A DNA stretch of 64,000 nucleotides, from contig NZ_JBHSRF010000042.1 in assembly GCF_042658925.1 (NCBI RefSeq), forward strand, positions 1 through 64,000. The letters run 5' to 3'. A program made the position numbers and the translations under genes. Every line of letters starts with the position of its first letter. Position 1 is the first letter of the stretch. The notes under the pieces were generated by a model that saw only the letters and a list, made by a program, of their open reading frames with translations, was not told the DNA's origin and made no database searches. The stretch is from Sphaerisporangium aureirubrum. GTDB lineage: Bacteria; Actinomycetota; Actinomycetes; Streptosporangiales; Streptosporangiaceae. Below are positions 36,198 through 45,148 of this stretch, piece by piece.

Positions 36198-37787
36198 CTA
36201 GGCGATGAGACGGGCGGCGTGCAGGCGCTCGTCCAGGGCCGCGACGCTGCCGGTGCGCTGCCACGGGCTCAGCTGCTCGCGGGTCTCCACGACCGAGCGC
36301 ACCAGCCGGGGGGAGGTGTTGTGCCGCGCCAGCCGGGCGGCCTCGCCGAGTTCCTCGCACGCCTCGTCGATGTGGCGCAGCGCGAGATGCGCCTGCGCGG
36401 TCTTCAGCTTGATGTAGGCGACGTTGCGCACGAACGACGGGTCGATGCCCGCCGCGGCGGTGCGCGCCACCTCCAGCGCCTGTGCGGGGTCGCCGGTGTC
36501 GAGCAGGCACCCCGCCCGGGTGGACAGATGTTGTCCCTCGCCGTAGAAGGGGACGAGCCGGGCGGCCGGGTCGTTCTCGTCGGCGGCGGCCAGCTCCCGC
36601 TGCGCCTGGTCCACCAGGCGGAAGCACCGCGTGTGGTCCTTGCGCCGCTCGCTCTTCGGCGTGCGCCGCACCACGGCCGCGTACGCGCGGGCGCCCACGT
36701 CGCTGGCGTACGCCATCAGCATCTTGCTGCCCGCCCGCTGCCCCCAGGCGAACGCGCCGAGCGCGTGCTCCACCCCGAGGCGAGGGTCGCCCCGCCAGGA
36801 GGCGAGCTGGCTCCAGTTGGCCAGCACCATGCTGCACATGGCGTCGTCGTCGCCCTGGTGCGCGGCGTTCCTGGCCTGCGCGTAGTAGTAGTCCGCGCCG
36901 CGGAAGTCGTTGAGGTTGAACAACATCCACGCGGTGCACCGCCGGATGTCCGCCAGCAGCGACAACAGCTTGCCGCGCATGTGCTCGTCCACCCCCGCCG
37001 ACAGCAGGGAGGTGACGAGGTGCTGCTGGGCCAGCACGGTGGCGACGATCGCCTGCGGCCCGAGTGCGTCCTCCTGGCGCATGCAGTGGCGCAGCGCCGA
37101 CTCGATGTGGCCGACCGTCGCTTCGTCCACCCGGCTCGGGTCGGCCGCCGCCAGCGTGAGGCGCTGGGTCTCTTCGGCGTTCGGCCTGGCCGGGGACGGC
37201 GCGGCGTACGCGGAGGTGGCGGCCGCCCCGATCAGGGCGAGGACGTCACGTCGATTCATCTGGGTTGCCCAATCCGTGAATGCGTGGACGAGCTGTTCGA
37301 ACTCCCGATCACGCTGTTCTCCTGGGGGCATCGGGCCGGTGAGCGGCTCACCCGGCAGGATGCCCTTGATGTCACTGAAGGAAATGCCGGTGAGGGCCGG
37401 CGGCCCGCTGCGCGCCCGGGGCACGACGAGGTTCTCGTCGCCGCCGGTGTGGTCCTCGCCGTCCACCAGGTCGCTCGCGCGGCAGCGGTAGACGCGTGCC
37501 AGGCGGTTCAGCCCGGCGAGCGGCGGCTCGTTGCCGGTGAGCCCCGGCCAGGCCTCCCACGAGCCCAGCTTGCGGACGCTGAACGGCTCGGAGGGCCATC
37601 GGGCCTTCCACTCATCGACGACACGTTCCTGGGTGAACCTGTGCGCCTCGCGGAACGCCTGCCGGGCGTTGAGCCGGTAGCGCCTGCGGTACTCGTGTGC
37701 GATCTCGGTCCATGTCGCGCCGCGTTCGCGGAGCTCCGCGGTGAGGCGATCCATTTCCTCTTTGAGACTGCGTGGCTTACGTGGCAT
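36198..37787 (-). CDS. Large helix-turn-helix/TPR-like regulator
   Basis: A 529-residue protein. The first ~110 residues carry a divergent helix-turn-helix (LRERGATWTEIAHEYRRRYR, then NARQAFREAHRFTQ, and LNRLARVYRC), typical of an actinomycete-specific group of XRE-like regulators. The C-terminal two thirds are helical repeats of TPR type, with blocks such as AWMLFNLNDFRGADYYYAQA and LDTGDPAQALEVARTAA. Probably a transcription factor with a peptide- or protein-sensing domain, but no partner is evident. The ATG at 37787 follows GGAGGG; longer starts lack a site. Confidence 0.75.
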   Translation of the reverse strand: MPRKPRSLKEEMDRLTAELRERGATWTEIAHEYRRRYRLNARQAFREAHRFTQERVVDEWKARWPSEPFSVRKLGSWEAWPGLTGNEPPLAGLNRLARVYRCRASDLVDGEDHTGGDENLVVPRARSGPPALTGISFSDIKGILPGEPLTGPMPPGEQRDREFEQLVHAFTDWATQMNRRDVLALIGAAATSAYAAPSPARPNAEETQRLTLAAADPSRVDEATVGHIESALRHCMRQEDALGPQAIVATVLAQQHLVTSLLSAGVDEHMRGKLLSLLADIRRCTAWMLFNLNDFRGADYYYAQARNAAHQGDDDAMCSMVLANWSQLASWRGDPRLGVEHALGAFAWGQRAGSKMLMAYASDVGARAYAAVVRRTPKSERRKDHTRCFRLVDQAQRELAAADENDPAARLVPFYGEGQHLSTRAGCLLDTGDPAQALEVARTAAAGIDPSFVRNVAYIKLKTAQAHLALRHIDEACEELGEAARLARHNTSPRLVRSVVETREQLSPWQRTGSVAALDERLHAARLIA

Positions 37788-38087
37788 CGCGTACCCTCCG
37801 ACCCCCGTGGATGCGTACTGCCGACACCGAGAGTAGCCAAAGGATCGCACCGGCTACGGAGGGTTGCCGGTAATCGGCGGCCAGACCACCGGTTTCTGTC
37901 ACGACCGGCCGCGTGGGCGCCGGATCCGGGGTTCCGGCCTACAGACGCACCCCGCGCGAGCGCCTGTTGGCGCCTGGGCCGCCCACCGGAAGGTAAAGGT
38001 CCGCCACGTCACCGGGCCGACGCCGCCCGGTGCCGGAAGGCCGTCATGCGGCCGAGCCGTCCCTGAGCGTGAAAGGCCCGGGAGATC
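37788..38087. other. Divergent intergenic region
   Basis: About 300 bases between the divergent TPR-like regulator and the HATPase gene. It must contain both promoters. I see no clear dyad, RNA or coding frame. Confidence 0.5.
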
Positions 38088-38090
38088 ATG

Positions 38091-38552
38091 ATGACCAGCA
38101 CTGCGCCCCGCCATCGTGAGGTCCGCTGGGAACTGCCCGCCGACCCGGGCGTCAGCGCGAAATGCCGCGCGCTGGTGCGCGAGACGCTGACCGGGTGGCA
38201 GATGCCCGGTCTCGTCGACGACGTGGTGTTAGTGGTCTCCGAGCTGCTGGGCAACGCCCTCATCCACGGCGGCCCGCCGATCCTGCTCACCCTGCGCGCC
38301 GCGCGCGGCGTGCTGTCCGGCGCGGTGACCGACCGCGGCCCCGGCTGGCCGAGGATCCGCGAGGCGGGCGCAGACCGCGAGCACGGCCGCGGTCTGCGCA
38401 TCGTCGCCGCGCTCACCGACGGATGGGGGGTGGACCCCGTTCCCACCGGGATCGGCAAGACGATCTGGTTCACCCTCGCGCACCGCCCGGCGGGCGAGGA
38501 CCAGCCGTCGCGGCCGGTGCGGCCCGTCGTGGACTCACTGCCGTTCCAGTGA
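38091..38552 (+). CDS. ATP-binding protein (HATPase_c, RsbW-like)
   Basis: A 153-residue GHKL ATPase: N-box in VVSELLGNALIHGG, G1 in VTDRGPGWP, G2 in EHGRGLRIVAALTDGWG, then GIGKTIWFTL. It is a stand-alone serine-kinase-like or regulatory ATPase, better conserved in G1 than the one at 31970-32389. Two adjacent ATGs; the second (38091) has the better spacing to GGGAG. It is divergent from the TPR-like regulator. Confidence 0.87.
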   Translation: MTSTAPRHREVRWELPADPGVSAKCRALVRETLTGWQMPGLVDDVVLVVSELLGNALIHGGPPILLTLRAARGVLSGAVTDRGPGWPRIREAGADREHGRGLRIVAALTDGWGVDPVPTGIGKTIWFTLAHRPAGEDQPSRPVRPVVDSLPFQ

Positions 38553-38562
38553 GACCGCGGAC

Positions 38563-38916
38563 CTACAGCGGGGAGTACAGCACGAGGACGTTGCCCGAGG
38601 GGTCGCGCAGCACGGCCCGGCTCTCGTGCGGGCCCGCCTCGGGCCCGGTCACCAGCTCGGCGCCCGCGGCCGTCAGGTCGCGCACCGCCTCCTGGATGTC
38701 GTTCACCTTGTACGACGGCGCGGTGACCGCCCCGGCGACCTGCTCGGGCCCGGCCACCAGCGCCACGGTGACGCCGCCGCCGTCCAGCGCGGCGAAGCGG
38801 TCGCCGTCGCGGAACTTCACGGCCAGGCCCAGCGACTCCGAGTAGAAGGCGATCGCCTTGTCCAGGTCGCCTACCGGGATCAGCACGTTGCCGAGCTTCT
38901 GGGCGTGCGCGGTCAC
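38563..38916 (-). CDS. VOC family (glyoxalase-like) protein
   Basis: A 117-residue vicinal-oxygen-chelate protein: LGNVLIPVGDLDKAIAFYSE at the start, then KFRDGDRFAALDGG, and the C-terminal LRDPSGNVLVLYSPL with the metal-ligand region. A single domain that would dimerise. The GTG at 38916 is five bases after GGAGG; an ATG four codons upstream would place that GGAGG inside the gene. Function could be glyoxalase, dioxygenase or drug-binding; not predictable. Convergent with the HATPase gene. Confidence 0.87.
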   Translation of the reverse strand: MTAHAQKLGNVLIPVGDLDKAIAFYSESLGLAVKFRDGDRFAALDGGGVTVALVAGPEQVAGAVTAPSYKVNDIQEAVRDLTAAGAELVTGPEAGPHESRAVLRDPSGNVLVLYSPL

Positions 38917-38972
38917 ACTGTCCTCCATGGTGGGATGGCCGCCGGGCGGCGCCGGCGGGGGTGGTTCACGGG

Positions 38973-41357
38973 TCAGAGCTTCAGCCTCAGTTCGAGGGTC
39001 AGGATCGGTCCGTCGCCCTCGGGGCGGGAGGTCGGGGTGCGCGTCGGCGTGGGCTGCTCGGTGGGTTCGTCGGTGGGCTCGTCGGTCGGTTCCTCGGTGG
39101 GCTCCGGATCCGGGTCGGGGCAGGCCGGGCCACGGCGGACGAAGCTGGCGGAGTCGGCGGCCGTGCCGAGGTCCGAGGAGACCCGTGCGGTGACCCGCCG
39201 GGTGTCCACGTAGCCGCACGACGGCGTGGGGAAGCGCACGCTGAACGACCGGGTGTAGGAGGTGGCGCCCGACAGGCTCGCCGAGCGGGACGCCTCGCGC
39301 GTCGTGGTGCGCTCCCCGGAGGTGACGGCCTGCGTGAACGCCGCGCTCAGCGCGACCGCGTCGCGGGTGGCGCTGGTGACCCGGACGGTGAGCGTGGTGC
39401 CGTTCCAGGAGGTGATCGCGACGGTCGGCGGCGCGCACTTGGGACCGGAGACCCGGGTCTCCTTGACCACCGTGCCGTTGGTGGCGGGCTTGTCGGTGGT
39501 GACGCGCACCCCGAACGTCGCCGCCTTCCCGCAGGCCACCTCGCCGAGGTCGCCGGAGACCGAGAACGCGTAGGTGGTCTCACCGGTCAGCGTGCGAGAC
39601 GCGCGGTCCACCACGCGCGCCGCGCCCTCGCCGTCCTGGCGGGTGAACTCGACGGCCACCCGCACCGGGCCGGTTCCCGCGGCCCGCACGTTGATCGCGG
39701 CGCTGCGGCCGTTCCAGTTCACGGCGAGGTTCTCCACGGCGGGCGGCGGGCACGCCGGGCCCTTCACCTCGACGGTCTTCGCCGCCGAGCCGTCCGAGGA
39801 CTGCGGGGCGGTCGACACCGAGACCCGGCGGAACACGGACGTGCCGCAGGCCGGGGCGGTGAAGCCGCCGTCCACCACGCGGGTGTAGGCGGTGGCGCCC
39901 GCCAGCACCACGGTCCGGGTGCTCGCGGGGTTCAGGTCGCCGCGGGACGGCCCCTGGGCGAAGCGGGCGGTGAGCGTGACGTTCTGGCCGGTGGTGGCCC
40001 GCAGCCGCACGGTGGCCGCGTTGCCGTCGAACCCGGCCACGGCGAGGCCGCTCACCCGCAGCGGCGTGGGGGTGGGGGTGGGGGTGGGGGTGGGGGAGGT
40101 GGTGGTCGGCGTCGGCGTCGGCGTCGGGTTGGTGGTCGAGCCGCTCGTCGGGGTCGGGGTCGAGGTGGCGGACGGCGGGGCGGTGGCCGGTCCGCCCGAG
40201 GCGGTCGGGGTGATCTCCGTGGACGGCTCGGTGCCACTGGGCTCGGAGCTCGGCGACGGGCCGGCCGTGGGGGTCGTGTCGACCGGCGGCTGCACCGCCG
40301 CCCGCACCGTCGGCTTGGGGGAGGTGGCCAGCGACACGCCCTGCACCGGCGTGTCGCGGTTGACGGCGAGCAGCGCGATGATCACACCGGCCGCGACGAT
40401 CCCGGCGCCGGCCAGTATGCGCGACGCGTACTTCGCCGGGTGCTTCAGGACGGTGCGGGCCAGGCTGGTGCTGGTGGAGGGCGCCGGCTGCGCGAGGGGG
40501 AAGCCCAGCGCGAGCAGGGCGGCCAGCTCGGCCAGGTGGCGCCGCCCGCGCTGCTCCCACTCGGGGCCGTACGCGGCGAGCGCGGCCGTCTCCAGCTCGG
40601 CGACGAACGCGCGGGCCGTGGTGGGGCGGTCGACGGGGTTCTTGGCCAGGCCGCGGGTGAGCAGCGAGCGCACCGAGCCCGGCGCCGCGTCCACGGGGAT
40701 CGGGCCGTTCAGGTGCTGGTGCCGCAGGGCGGCGGTGTTCTCGGCGCGGAACGGCTTGCGCCCGGTGAGGCACTCGAAGAAGACGCAGGTGGCGGCGTAG
40801 ACGTCGGTCGCGGGGGTCGCGGGGCCGCCGTTCCACTGCTCGGGCGCCATGTAGGTGGGGGTGCCCGCGGACATGCCCGGCACGCCGGCGGGGGTCGCGA
40901 TGCCGAAGTCGGCGAGCTTGCTGACGCCGTCCGCCTGGACCAGGACGTTCTCGGGCTTGTAGTCGCGGTGGACGACGCCCGACGCGTGCGCGGCGGCCAG
41001 GCCCATCAGGGAGCCCTTCAGCACGACCAGCGCGGCCTCGGGGCTGGTGGAGCCGTGCTCGTGCAGGACGCGGCGCAGCGCCACGCCGTCCACGAGCTCC
41101 ATGACGATGGCCGCGCCGAGGGGGCTTTCCACGTACTCGTAGAAGCGCACGATGTTGGGGTTGTCGATCTCGACCATCGTGCGGGCTTCCTCGCGGAACG
41201 CGGCGAGGAACCGGGGGTCGGTGCGTAAGTCGTCGCTGAGGTATTTGATGGCGACGTGGGCGCCGGTCTCCTCGTAGGTGGCGAGCACGACCCTGCCGCT
41301 TCCACCTGAGCCGAGCAAGCGTTCTTCCCGGTAACCCGGAACGGACCAGGCGTTCAT
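38973..41357 (-). CDS. Receptor-type Ser/Thr protein kinase with three-repeat ectodomain
   Basis: A 794-residue membrane kinase. Kinase domain about 8-260: GSGGSGRVV, Lys38, HRDYKPEN (Asp132), DFG (Asp150), APEQW. A single transmembrane helix lies at about 314-332, a Thr/Pro linker to about 431, then three tandem ~105-residue units (432-538, 539-644, 645-748). Each has two Cys exactly 32 residues apart: 504/536, 609/641, 714/746. Each unit ends in a GP(A/K)C(P/A) block. A Glu/Pro/Thr tail follows. PASTA repeats are absent. The ectodomain probably senses an extracellular ligand. The (GGGGTG)n-like stretch near 40070-40100 encodes the Thr-Pro tract. Confidence 0.93.
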   Translation of the reverse strand: MNAWSVPGYREERLLGSGGSGRVVLATYEETGAHVAIKYLSDDLRTDPRFLAAFREEARTMVEIDNPNIVRFYEYVESPLGAAIVMELVDGVALRRVLHEHGSTSPEAALVVLKGSLMGLAAAHASGVVHRDYKPENVLVQADGVSKLADFGIATPAGVPGMSAGTPTYMAPEQWNGGPATPATDVYAATCVFFECLTGRKPFRAENTAALRHQHLNGPIPVDAAPGSVRSLLTRGLAKNPVDRPTTARAFVAELETAALAAYGPEWEQRGRRHLAELAALLALGFPLAQPAPSTSTSLARTVLKHPAKYASRILAGAGIVAAGVIIALLAVNRDTPVQGVSLATSPKPTVRAAVQPPVDTTPTAGPSPSSEPSGTEPSTEITPTASGGPATAPPSATSTPTPTSGSTTNPTPTPTPTTTSPTPTPTPTPTPLRVSGLAVAGFDGNAATVRLRATTGQNVTLTARFAQGPSRGDLNPASTRTVVLAGATAYTRVVDGGFTAPACGTSVFRRVSVSTAPQSSDGSAAKTVEVKGPACPPPAVENLAVNWNGRSAAINVRAAGTGPVRVAVEFTRQDGEGAARVVDRASRTLTGETTYAFSVSGDLGEVACGKAATFGVRVTTDKPATNGTVVKETRVSGPKCAPPTVAITSWNGTTLTVRVTSATRDAVALSAAFTQAVTSGERTTTREASRSASLSGATSYTRSFSVRFPTPSCGYVDTRRVTARVSSDLGTAADSASFVRRGPACPDPDPEPTEEPTDEPTDEPTEQPTPTRTPTSRPEGDGPILTLELRLKL

Positions 41358-41508
41358 CGTCGTCCCCTCGGAGTGCTGCTCCCGTCTCCTGACATGAAGG
41401 TCTCACCGGATAGGCGGATTGTCACGGGAATAGTAGATCGCAGGGGTGACGATTCGATTACGGAAGGTATGTCCATTAGGAATACCTCCAGGCCAGGCGT
41501 GGGGTTTT

Positions 41509-42765
41509 TCAGGGTTTGTCTAGGCAGTCGTAAACGGCCTCGGCCAGGCGGTAGGCGCGCGCGTTGCCGGTGGTGGTCTGGACGAGCCTGTTCATCGTGT
41601 ACGCCATGCCGAGCCGGTGCCGCACGTCGCCGAGACCGAGGGAGCCGCCGAGGCCGTTGTGGCCGAACGCCGTCTCGACGCCCGCGCGCGGGGTCGGGAA
41701 GGTCATGGAGGGGCGCATGTAGCCGAGGCCGAAGGAGCTGTCCAGGACCAGCACCCGGTCCGGGCCCTGGACCCGGCGGCGCGTCGCGTCGCGGAGCGTC
41801 TCCGGCTTGAGCAGCTCGCCCGCCACCAGGTCCCGGTAGAACCCGGCCAGGTCACGCGCCGTGGTGATCAGCCCCACCGCGGGCCAGCCGGCCGCCATGA
41901 TCGTCGGGTGGTTGGCGCCGCCCTTGAGCAGGTCGAGGTTGGGGTTGGCCATCGCCCGGTTCATCAGGCTGTCCCGGTCCAGGGCCGCCGTCGCCACCGC
42001 CTGCCACGGATCCTGGCTCGGTCCCGCCGCCGCTCCCGGCGCGGCGGCCCGCTCCGCGCTTCGCGCTCCGGCCTTCTCCGCGCCTTTCCGCTCGGCGGCG
42101 GCGTTCCCGCCGGCGCCGGGGGCGACGCGGTCGCCCGCGGACAGGCGCGCGGCGCGGGTGATGACGTCGGCCGGGGCGCCGAGCCACATCGCGAGGCCCC
42201 GCGGGCCGGCGATCTCCTCGGCCAGGAGCTCGCCCACGCTGCTGCCGGTGACCCGGCGGACCACCTCGCCGGCCAGGAAGCCGTAGGTGATGGAGTGGTA
42301 GCCGTGGGCGGTGCCCGGCTCCCACAGCGGCGCCTGCCCGGCCAGGCGGTCCGCGATGGCGGGCATGTCGCCGAACTCCTCGACCGGCACCGGGCTCTCC
42401 ACCACCGGCAGCCCCGCCTGGTGGGTGATCAGGTGCTCGACCGTCACCCTCTCCTTGCCCGCCGCGGCGAACTCCGGCCACACTTCGGCGACCGGCGCGG
42501 TGACGTCGACCAACCCCCGCTCGGCCAGCCGCAGCAGCACCGTCGCGGCGACGGCCTTGGTGCACGAGTACGAGAACACCGGGGTGTCCCGCTCCCACGG
42601 ACGCCCGGTGTGCCGGTCCGCGACCCCGTCCCACAGGTCCACCACGGGCTCCCCGTCCAGATGGACGGCGAAGGCCGCGCCGAGTTCCTCACCCGCGGCG
42701 AAATGTCCCTCGAAGACCTCGCGAACCCGGTCGAACCGGGGATCGCAGTGCCCCTGCGCGGCCAT
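41509..42765 (-). CDS. Serine hydrolase (beta-lactamase/EstB family)
   Basis: A 418-residue class C beta-lactamase-like esterase. The nucleophile motif SxxK appears as SYSCTK (Ser-Cys-Thr-Lys, near 65), the Tyr motif as YHSIT near 160, and a C-terminal HNGLGGS replaces the KTG box, as in EstB-type esterases. A low-complexity Ala/Gly/Glu insertion sits near 210-240. No signal peptide, so it is cytoplasmic. The ATG at 42765 has GGAGG five bases upstream. Possible role: ester or amide hydrolysis; it is not expected to be a resistance gene. Confidence 0.88.
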   Translation of the reverse strand: MAAQGHCDPRFDRVREVFEGHFAAGEELGAAFAVHLDGEPVVDLWDGVADRHTGRPWERDTPVFSYSCTKAVAATVLLRLAERGLVDVTAPVAEVWPEFAAAGKERVTVEHLITHQAGLPVVESPVPVEEFGDMPAIADRLAGQAPLWEPGTAHGYHSITYGFLAGEVVRRVTGSSVGELLAEEIAGPRGLAMWLGAPADVITRAARLSAGDRVAPGAGGNAAAERKGAEKAGARSAERAAAPGAAAGPSQDPWQAVATAALDRDSLMNRAMANPNLDLLKGGANHPTIMAAGWPAVGLITTARDLAGFYRDLVAGELLKPETLRDATRRRVQGPDRVLVLDSSFGLGYMRPSMTFPTPRAGVETAFGHNGLGGSLGLGDVRHRLGMAYTMNRLVQTTTGNARAYRLAEAVYDCLDKP

Positions 42766-42956
42766 CGGAACCTCCATGCGAAAGGAAGCGCTTACTTGGT
42801 CGTGAGCCTAACATCCACGTTCCGCGCGGTCCCGGGACAGGCGGCGGAGCCGTGAAATCGCGTCGTCCGTGACGCGCGGATGACGGTGGTGGAACGTCTT
42901 CGTCACTTGTGAGACGGGTGTGGGTGGGCGGGCCGGATTCGTGATGAGGTGGGGCC

Positions 42957-43637
42957 GTGGCGACGAACTTGATCCTGTCGGGGGGAGTCGCGCACGACTT
43001 CCCCGTCACGTCGGCGGCGCTCGCGGAGGTCATGGCCGAGGTGGGCGTCGAGTCCACCGTCACCGAGGACATCGCGGGCGCGCTGCGCGACCACCCCGCC
43101 GTCGATCTGATCACGGTCAACGCGTTGCGCTGCTGCATGGACGGCGGCTGGTCGGCCTCCCAGGAGGGCGGCGCGGCGTTCCGTCTGCCCCCCGTGGCCC
43201 GCGCGGCCCTGCTGGCCCACGTCGAACGCGGCGGCGGCCTGCTCGCCATGCATTCCGCCGCCATCTGCTTCGACGACTGGCCCCACTGGCGTCGCATGCT
43301 GGGCGCCGCCTGGCGCTGGGGCACCTCGCACCACCCGCCCTGCGGCCCGGCCGACATCCACCTCAGGGGCGACCACCCCATCGTCTCCGGCCTGGCGGAC
43401 TTCACCCTGACCGACGAGGTCTACAGCGACCTGTCCGTCGTCCCCGGCGTCGTCCCCCTCGCCAGCTCCAAGGGCGAGCCGCTGGTCTGGGCGCAGCAGC
43501 TGTACCGCGGCAGGCTGGTCTACGACGCCCTGGGACACGACGCCCGCTCCTACGAGAGTCCCGGGCACCGCGCCCTGATCCACAGCGCGACGCTCTGGCT
43601 GCTGAACCGCCCGCCGCACGAGCGCCCCGCCGGCTGA
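42957..43637 (+). CDS. ThuA-like domain protein
   Basis: A 226-residue protein of the ThuA/trehalose-utilisation family, with a glutamine-amidotransferase-like fold. Landmarks: LILSGGVAHDFP, VERGGGLLAMHSAAICF, HHPPCGPADI, DEVYSDLSV and LGHDARSYESPGHRALI. ThuA proteins are tied to disaccharide metabolism in rhizobia, but actinomycete members are uncharacterised. GTG start. It converges on the MerR-type regulator with 11 bases between stops. Confidence 0.87.
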   Translation: MATNLILSGGVAHDFPVTSAALAEVMAEVGVESTVTEDIAGALRDHPAVDLITVNALRCCMDGGWSASQEGGAAFRLPPVARAALLAHVERGGGLLAMHSAAICFDDWPHWRRMLGAAWRWGTSHHPPCGPADIHLRGDHPIVSGLADFTLTDEVYSDLSVVPGVVPLASSKGEPLVWAQQLYRGRLVYDALGHDARSYESPGHRALIHSATLWLLNRPPHERPAG

Positions 43638-43648
43638 GCCCGGCCCGG

Positions 43649-44281
43649 TCAGGCGCCGAGGAGGCGGGCCGAGGCGGACTCGTGGGCGAGCCTGCGCAGC
43701 ACGTCGAAGATCCTGCCGTACAGGACGGTGCCGACGACCAGGGACTCGACGGCGGCCTCGCGGGTGCCGTCCCAGGGGATCTTGCCCATCTCGTGGCCGG
43801 AGACCAGGTCCATGACGACGGAGGCGTAGTGGCGCAGGTCCTCTTCCGGGGCGGGACGGCCGAGGCGCTCCAGCCGGGCCAGGATCCAGGCCAGCTCGGC
43901 CCGGGTGGGGGCGTCCGCCCGGACCTGCCAGCCGAGGTCGCCGATCAGCCGGTCGACGCGCCCGCGGGCCCGGGCTCGTTCCTCGTCCCCGGGGTCCTCC
44001 TCGACGGCCGGGGCGAGGGCGTAGTGAGCGGTCCCGAGCATGGTGTGGACGGGTGTGTCCTCGTCCTCGACCGCCGCGACGATCTTGGCGATCGCGGCCA
44101 CGGGGAGCCCGCCGACCTCCAGCAGGGCCCGGATGAGCCGCAGCCGCCGCAGGTGGGCCTCGCCGTACTCGGCCCGGGTGGCGGCCGTGGAGACGCCCTG
44201 GGGGAGCAGCCCCTCACGCAGGTAGTACTTGATGGTGGGCACCGGCACCCCGGAGGTGGCGCTGAGCTCGGAGATGCGCAT
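43649..44281 (-). CDS. MerR family transcriptional regulator
   Basis: A 210-residue regulator whose first 70 residues are the MerR helix-turn-helix: MRISELSATSGVPVPTIKYY, LREGLLPQG, AEYGEAHLRRLRLIRAL. The C-terminal part is a helical ligand-binding domain with no Cys or metal site, so an organic effector is likely. A 19-bp dyad just upstream (44303-44321) is the probable self-operator. No target gene other than itself is evident. Confidence 0.9.
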   Translation of the reverse strand: MRISELSATSGVPVPTIKYYLREGLLPQGVSTAATRAEYGEAHLRRLRLIRALLEVGGLPVAAIAKIVAAVEDEDTPVHTMLGTAHYALAPAVEEDPGDEERARARGRVDRLIGDLGWQVRADAPTRAELAWILARLERLGRPAPEEDLRHYASVVMDLVSGHEMGKIPWDGTREAAVESLVVGTVLYGRIFDVLRRLAHESASARLLGA

Positions 44282-44302
44282 GGAGACGATGGTACCCCCT
44301 CA

Positions 44303-44321
44303 TGGATAGTCATGCTATCCA
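44303..44321. promoter_or_regulatory. Dyad operator upstream of the MerR gene
   Basis: TGGATAG, TCATG, CTATCCA: a perfect 7-bp inverted repeat, 22 bases before the MerR start codon. Size and place fit an autoregulatory MerR site. Confidence 0.6.
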
Positions 44322-44360
44322 ATCCGCTGTGCCCGCCGGCGCCGTGTTCCCGGGGAAGGG

Positions 44361-45064
44361 CTAAGGAGTGCTCTGCTGCCGGCCGTAATGCCGCTGCTCC
44401 GGCTTCACCTGCTGCCAGATGAGGGGATGCCGATCGACCTGCCCTGCGATCACTTCATAGAGACTCGCGGAATCCGGCCGGATGTAGTAACCGCGCCACA
44501 CGCTGCATTCTTTGATCCCGGGATCCCGATGCAGGAGGATAGGATCGCCCCGTAGCTCGACGGATCGGCCTTGGGGCGAAGCGTGTAGAAAACCCCGACG
44601 AGAATGTTCCCGTGGCAGTACACCTTCATGTTCCACCGTCACCCGCTCTCGGTGTCGGGGAAATAGCGTTTGACCGAGACGTCGAGGGTCGACCCGTGCT
44701 GGCGTACCCGCATGACCTCCCGGCGTTCGCCTTGCCCCCGCCCAGGTAGAGGATCGCGTACCACTGCCCGGCGAATTCTCCGTTGCGGGAGCGGTACGCG
44801 GATATGCCCCAGGCGATCAGACCCTGAATCGCCAGAGTGGCAAGAGCGCCCGCGAAGGTGGTTCCCGTCGCGTCCGGCGGGCAGGGAATAGCCGTCGATC
44901 ATGCGATCTATTCGCGCGAGATTGTCGTGGGGAAACATTCCCTCACGGCTGAGATGTGCCGCCCAGTCCGACATGGTGAAACCTGGGCGAAGGGTGTTGT
45001 CCCAATCGAGGACGGCCAGCCTGTGCTCGACCTGGGGGCTGTTTTCCGTCCGGGGCAGACTCAC
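44361..45064 (-). pseudogene. Decayed locus: HAD phosphatase start plus TM/beta-barrel-like protein
   Basis: Reverse-strand reading starts with a GTG at 45064 (GGGAG upstream) and gives a HAD motif I, LAVLDWDNTLRPGFTMSDWA, to about 44895; the other HAD motifs are missing. A second frame then yields a membrane helix followed by AYRSRNGEFAGQWYAILYLG. The first frame resumes with EVMRVRQHGSTLDVSVKRYF, then a TGA, then NMKVYCHGNILVGVFYTLRP. A third frame ends with KECSVWRGYYIRPDSASLYE. At least three frame changes and one stop interrupt what looks like a TM helix plus a W-x-Y...G...G-Y-Y beta-rich domain. The GC content is lower than in the neighbours, which suggests past acquisition. Confidence 0.6.
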
Positions 45065-45148
45065 TGGGAAGCTCTCCCGATCCTCGAATGACAGGGGCGG
45101 CCGGCCTTGCTTCCCGGGTACGCGGCGGCGGGACCGCTGGCGGCGGGT

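Noticed and set aside
40052..40237. Pro/Arg-rich open frame at the kinase linker
   Set aside because: Shadow of the Thr-Pro tract in the kinase gene.
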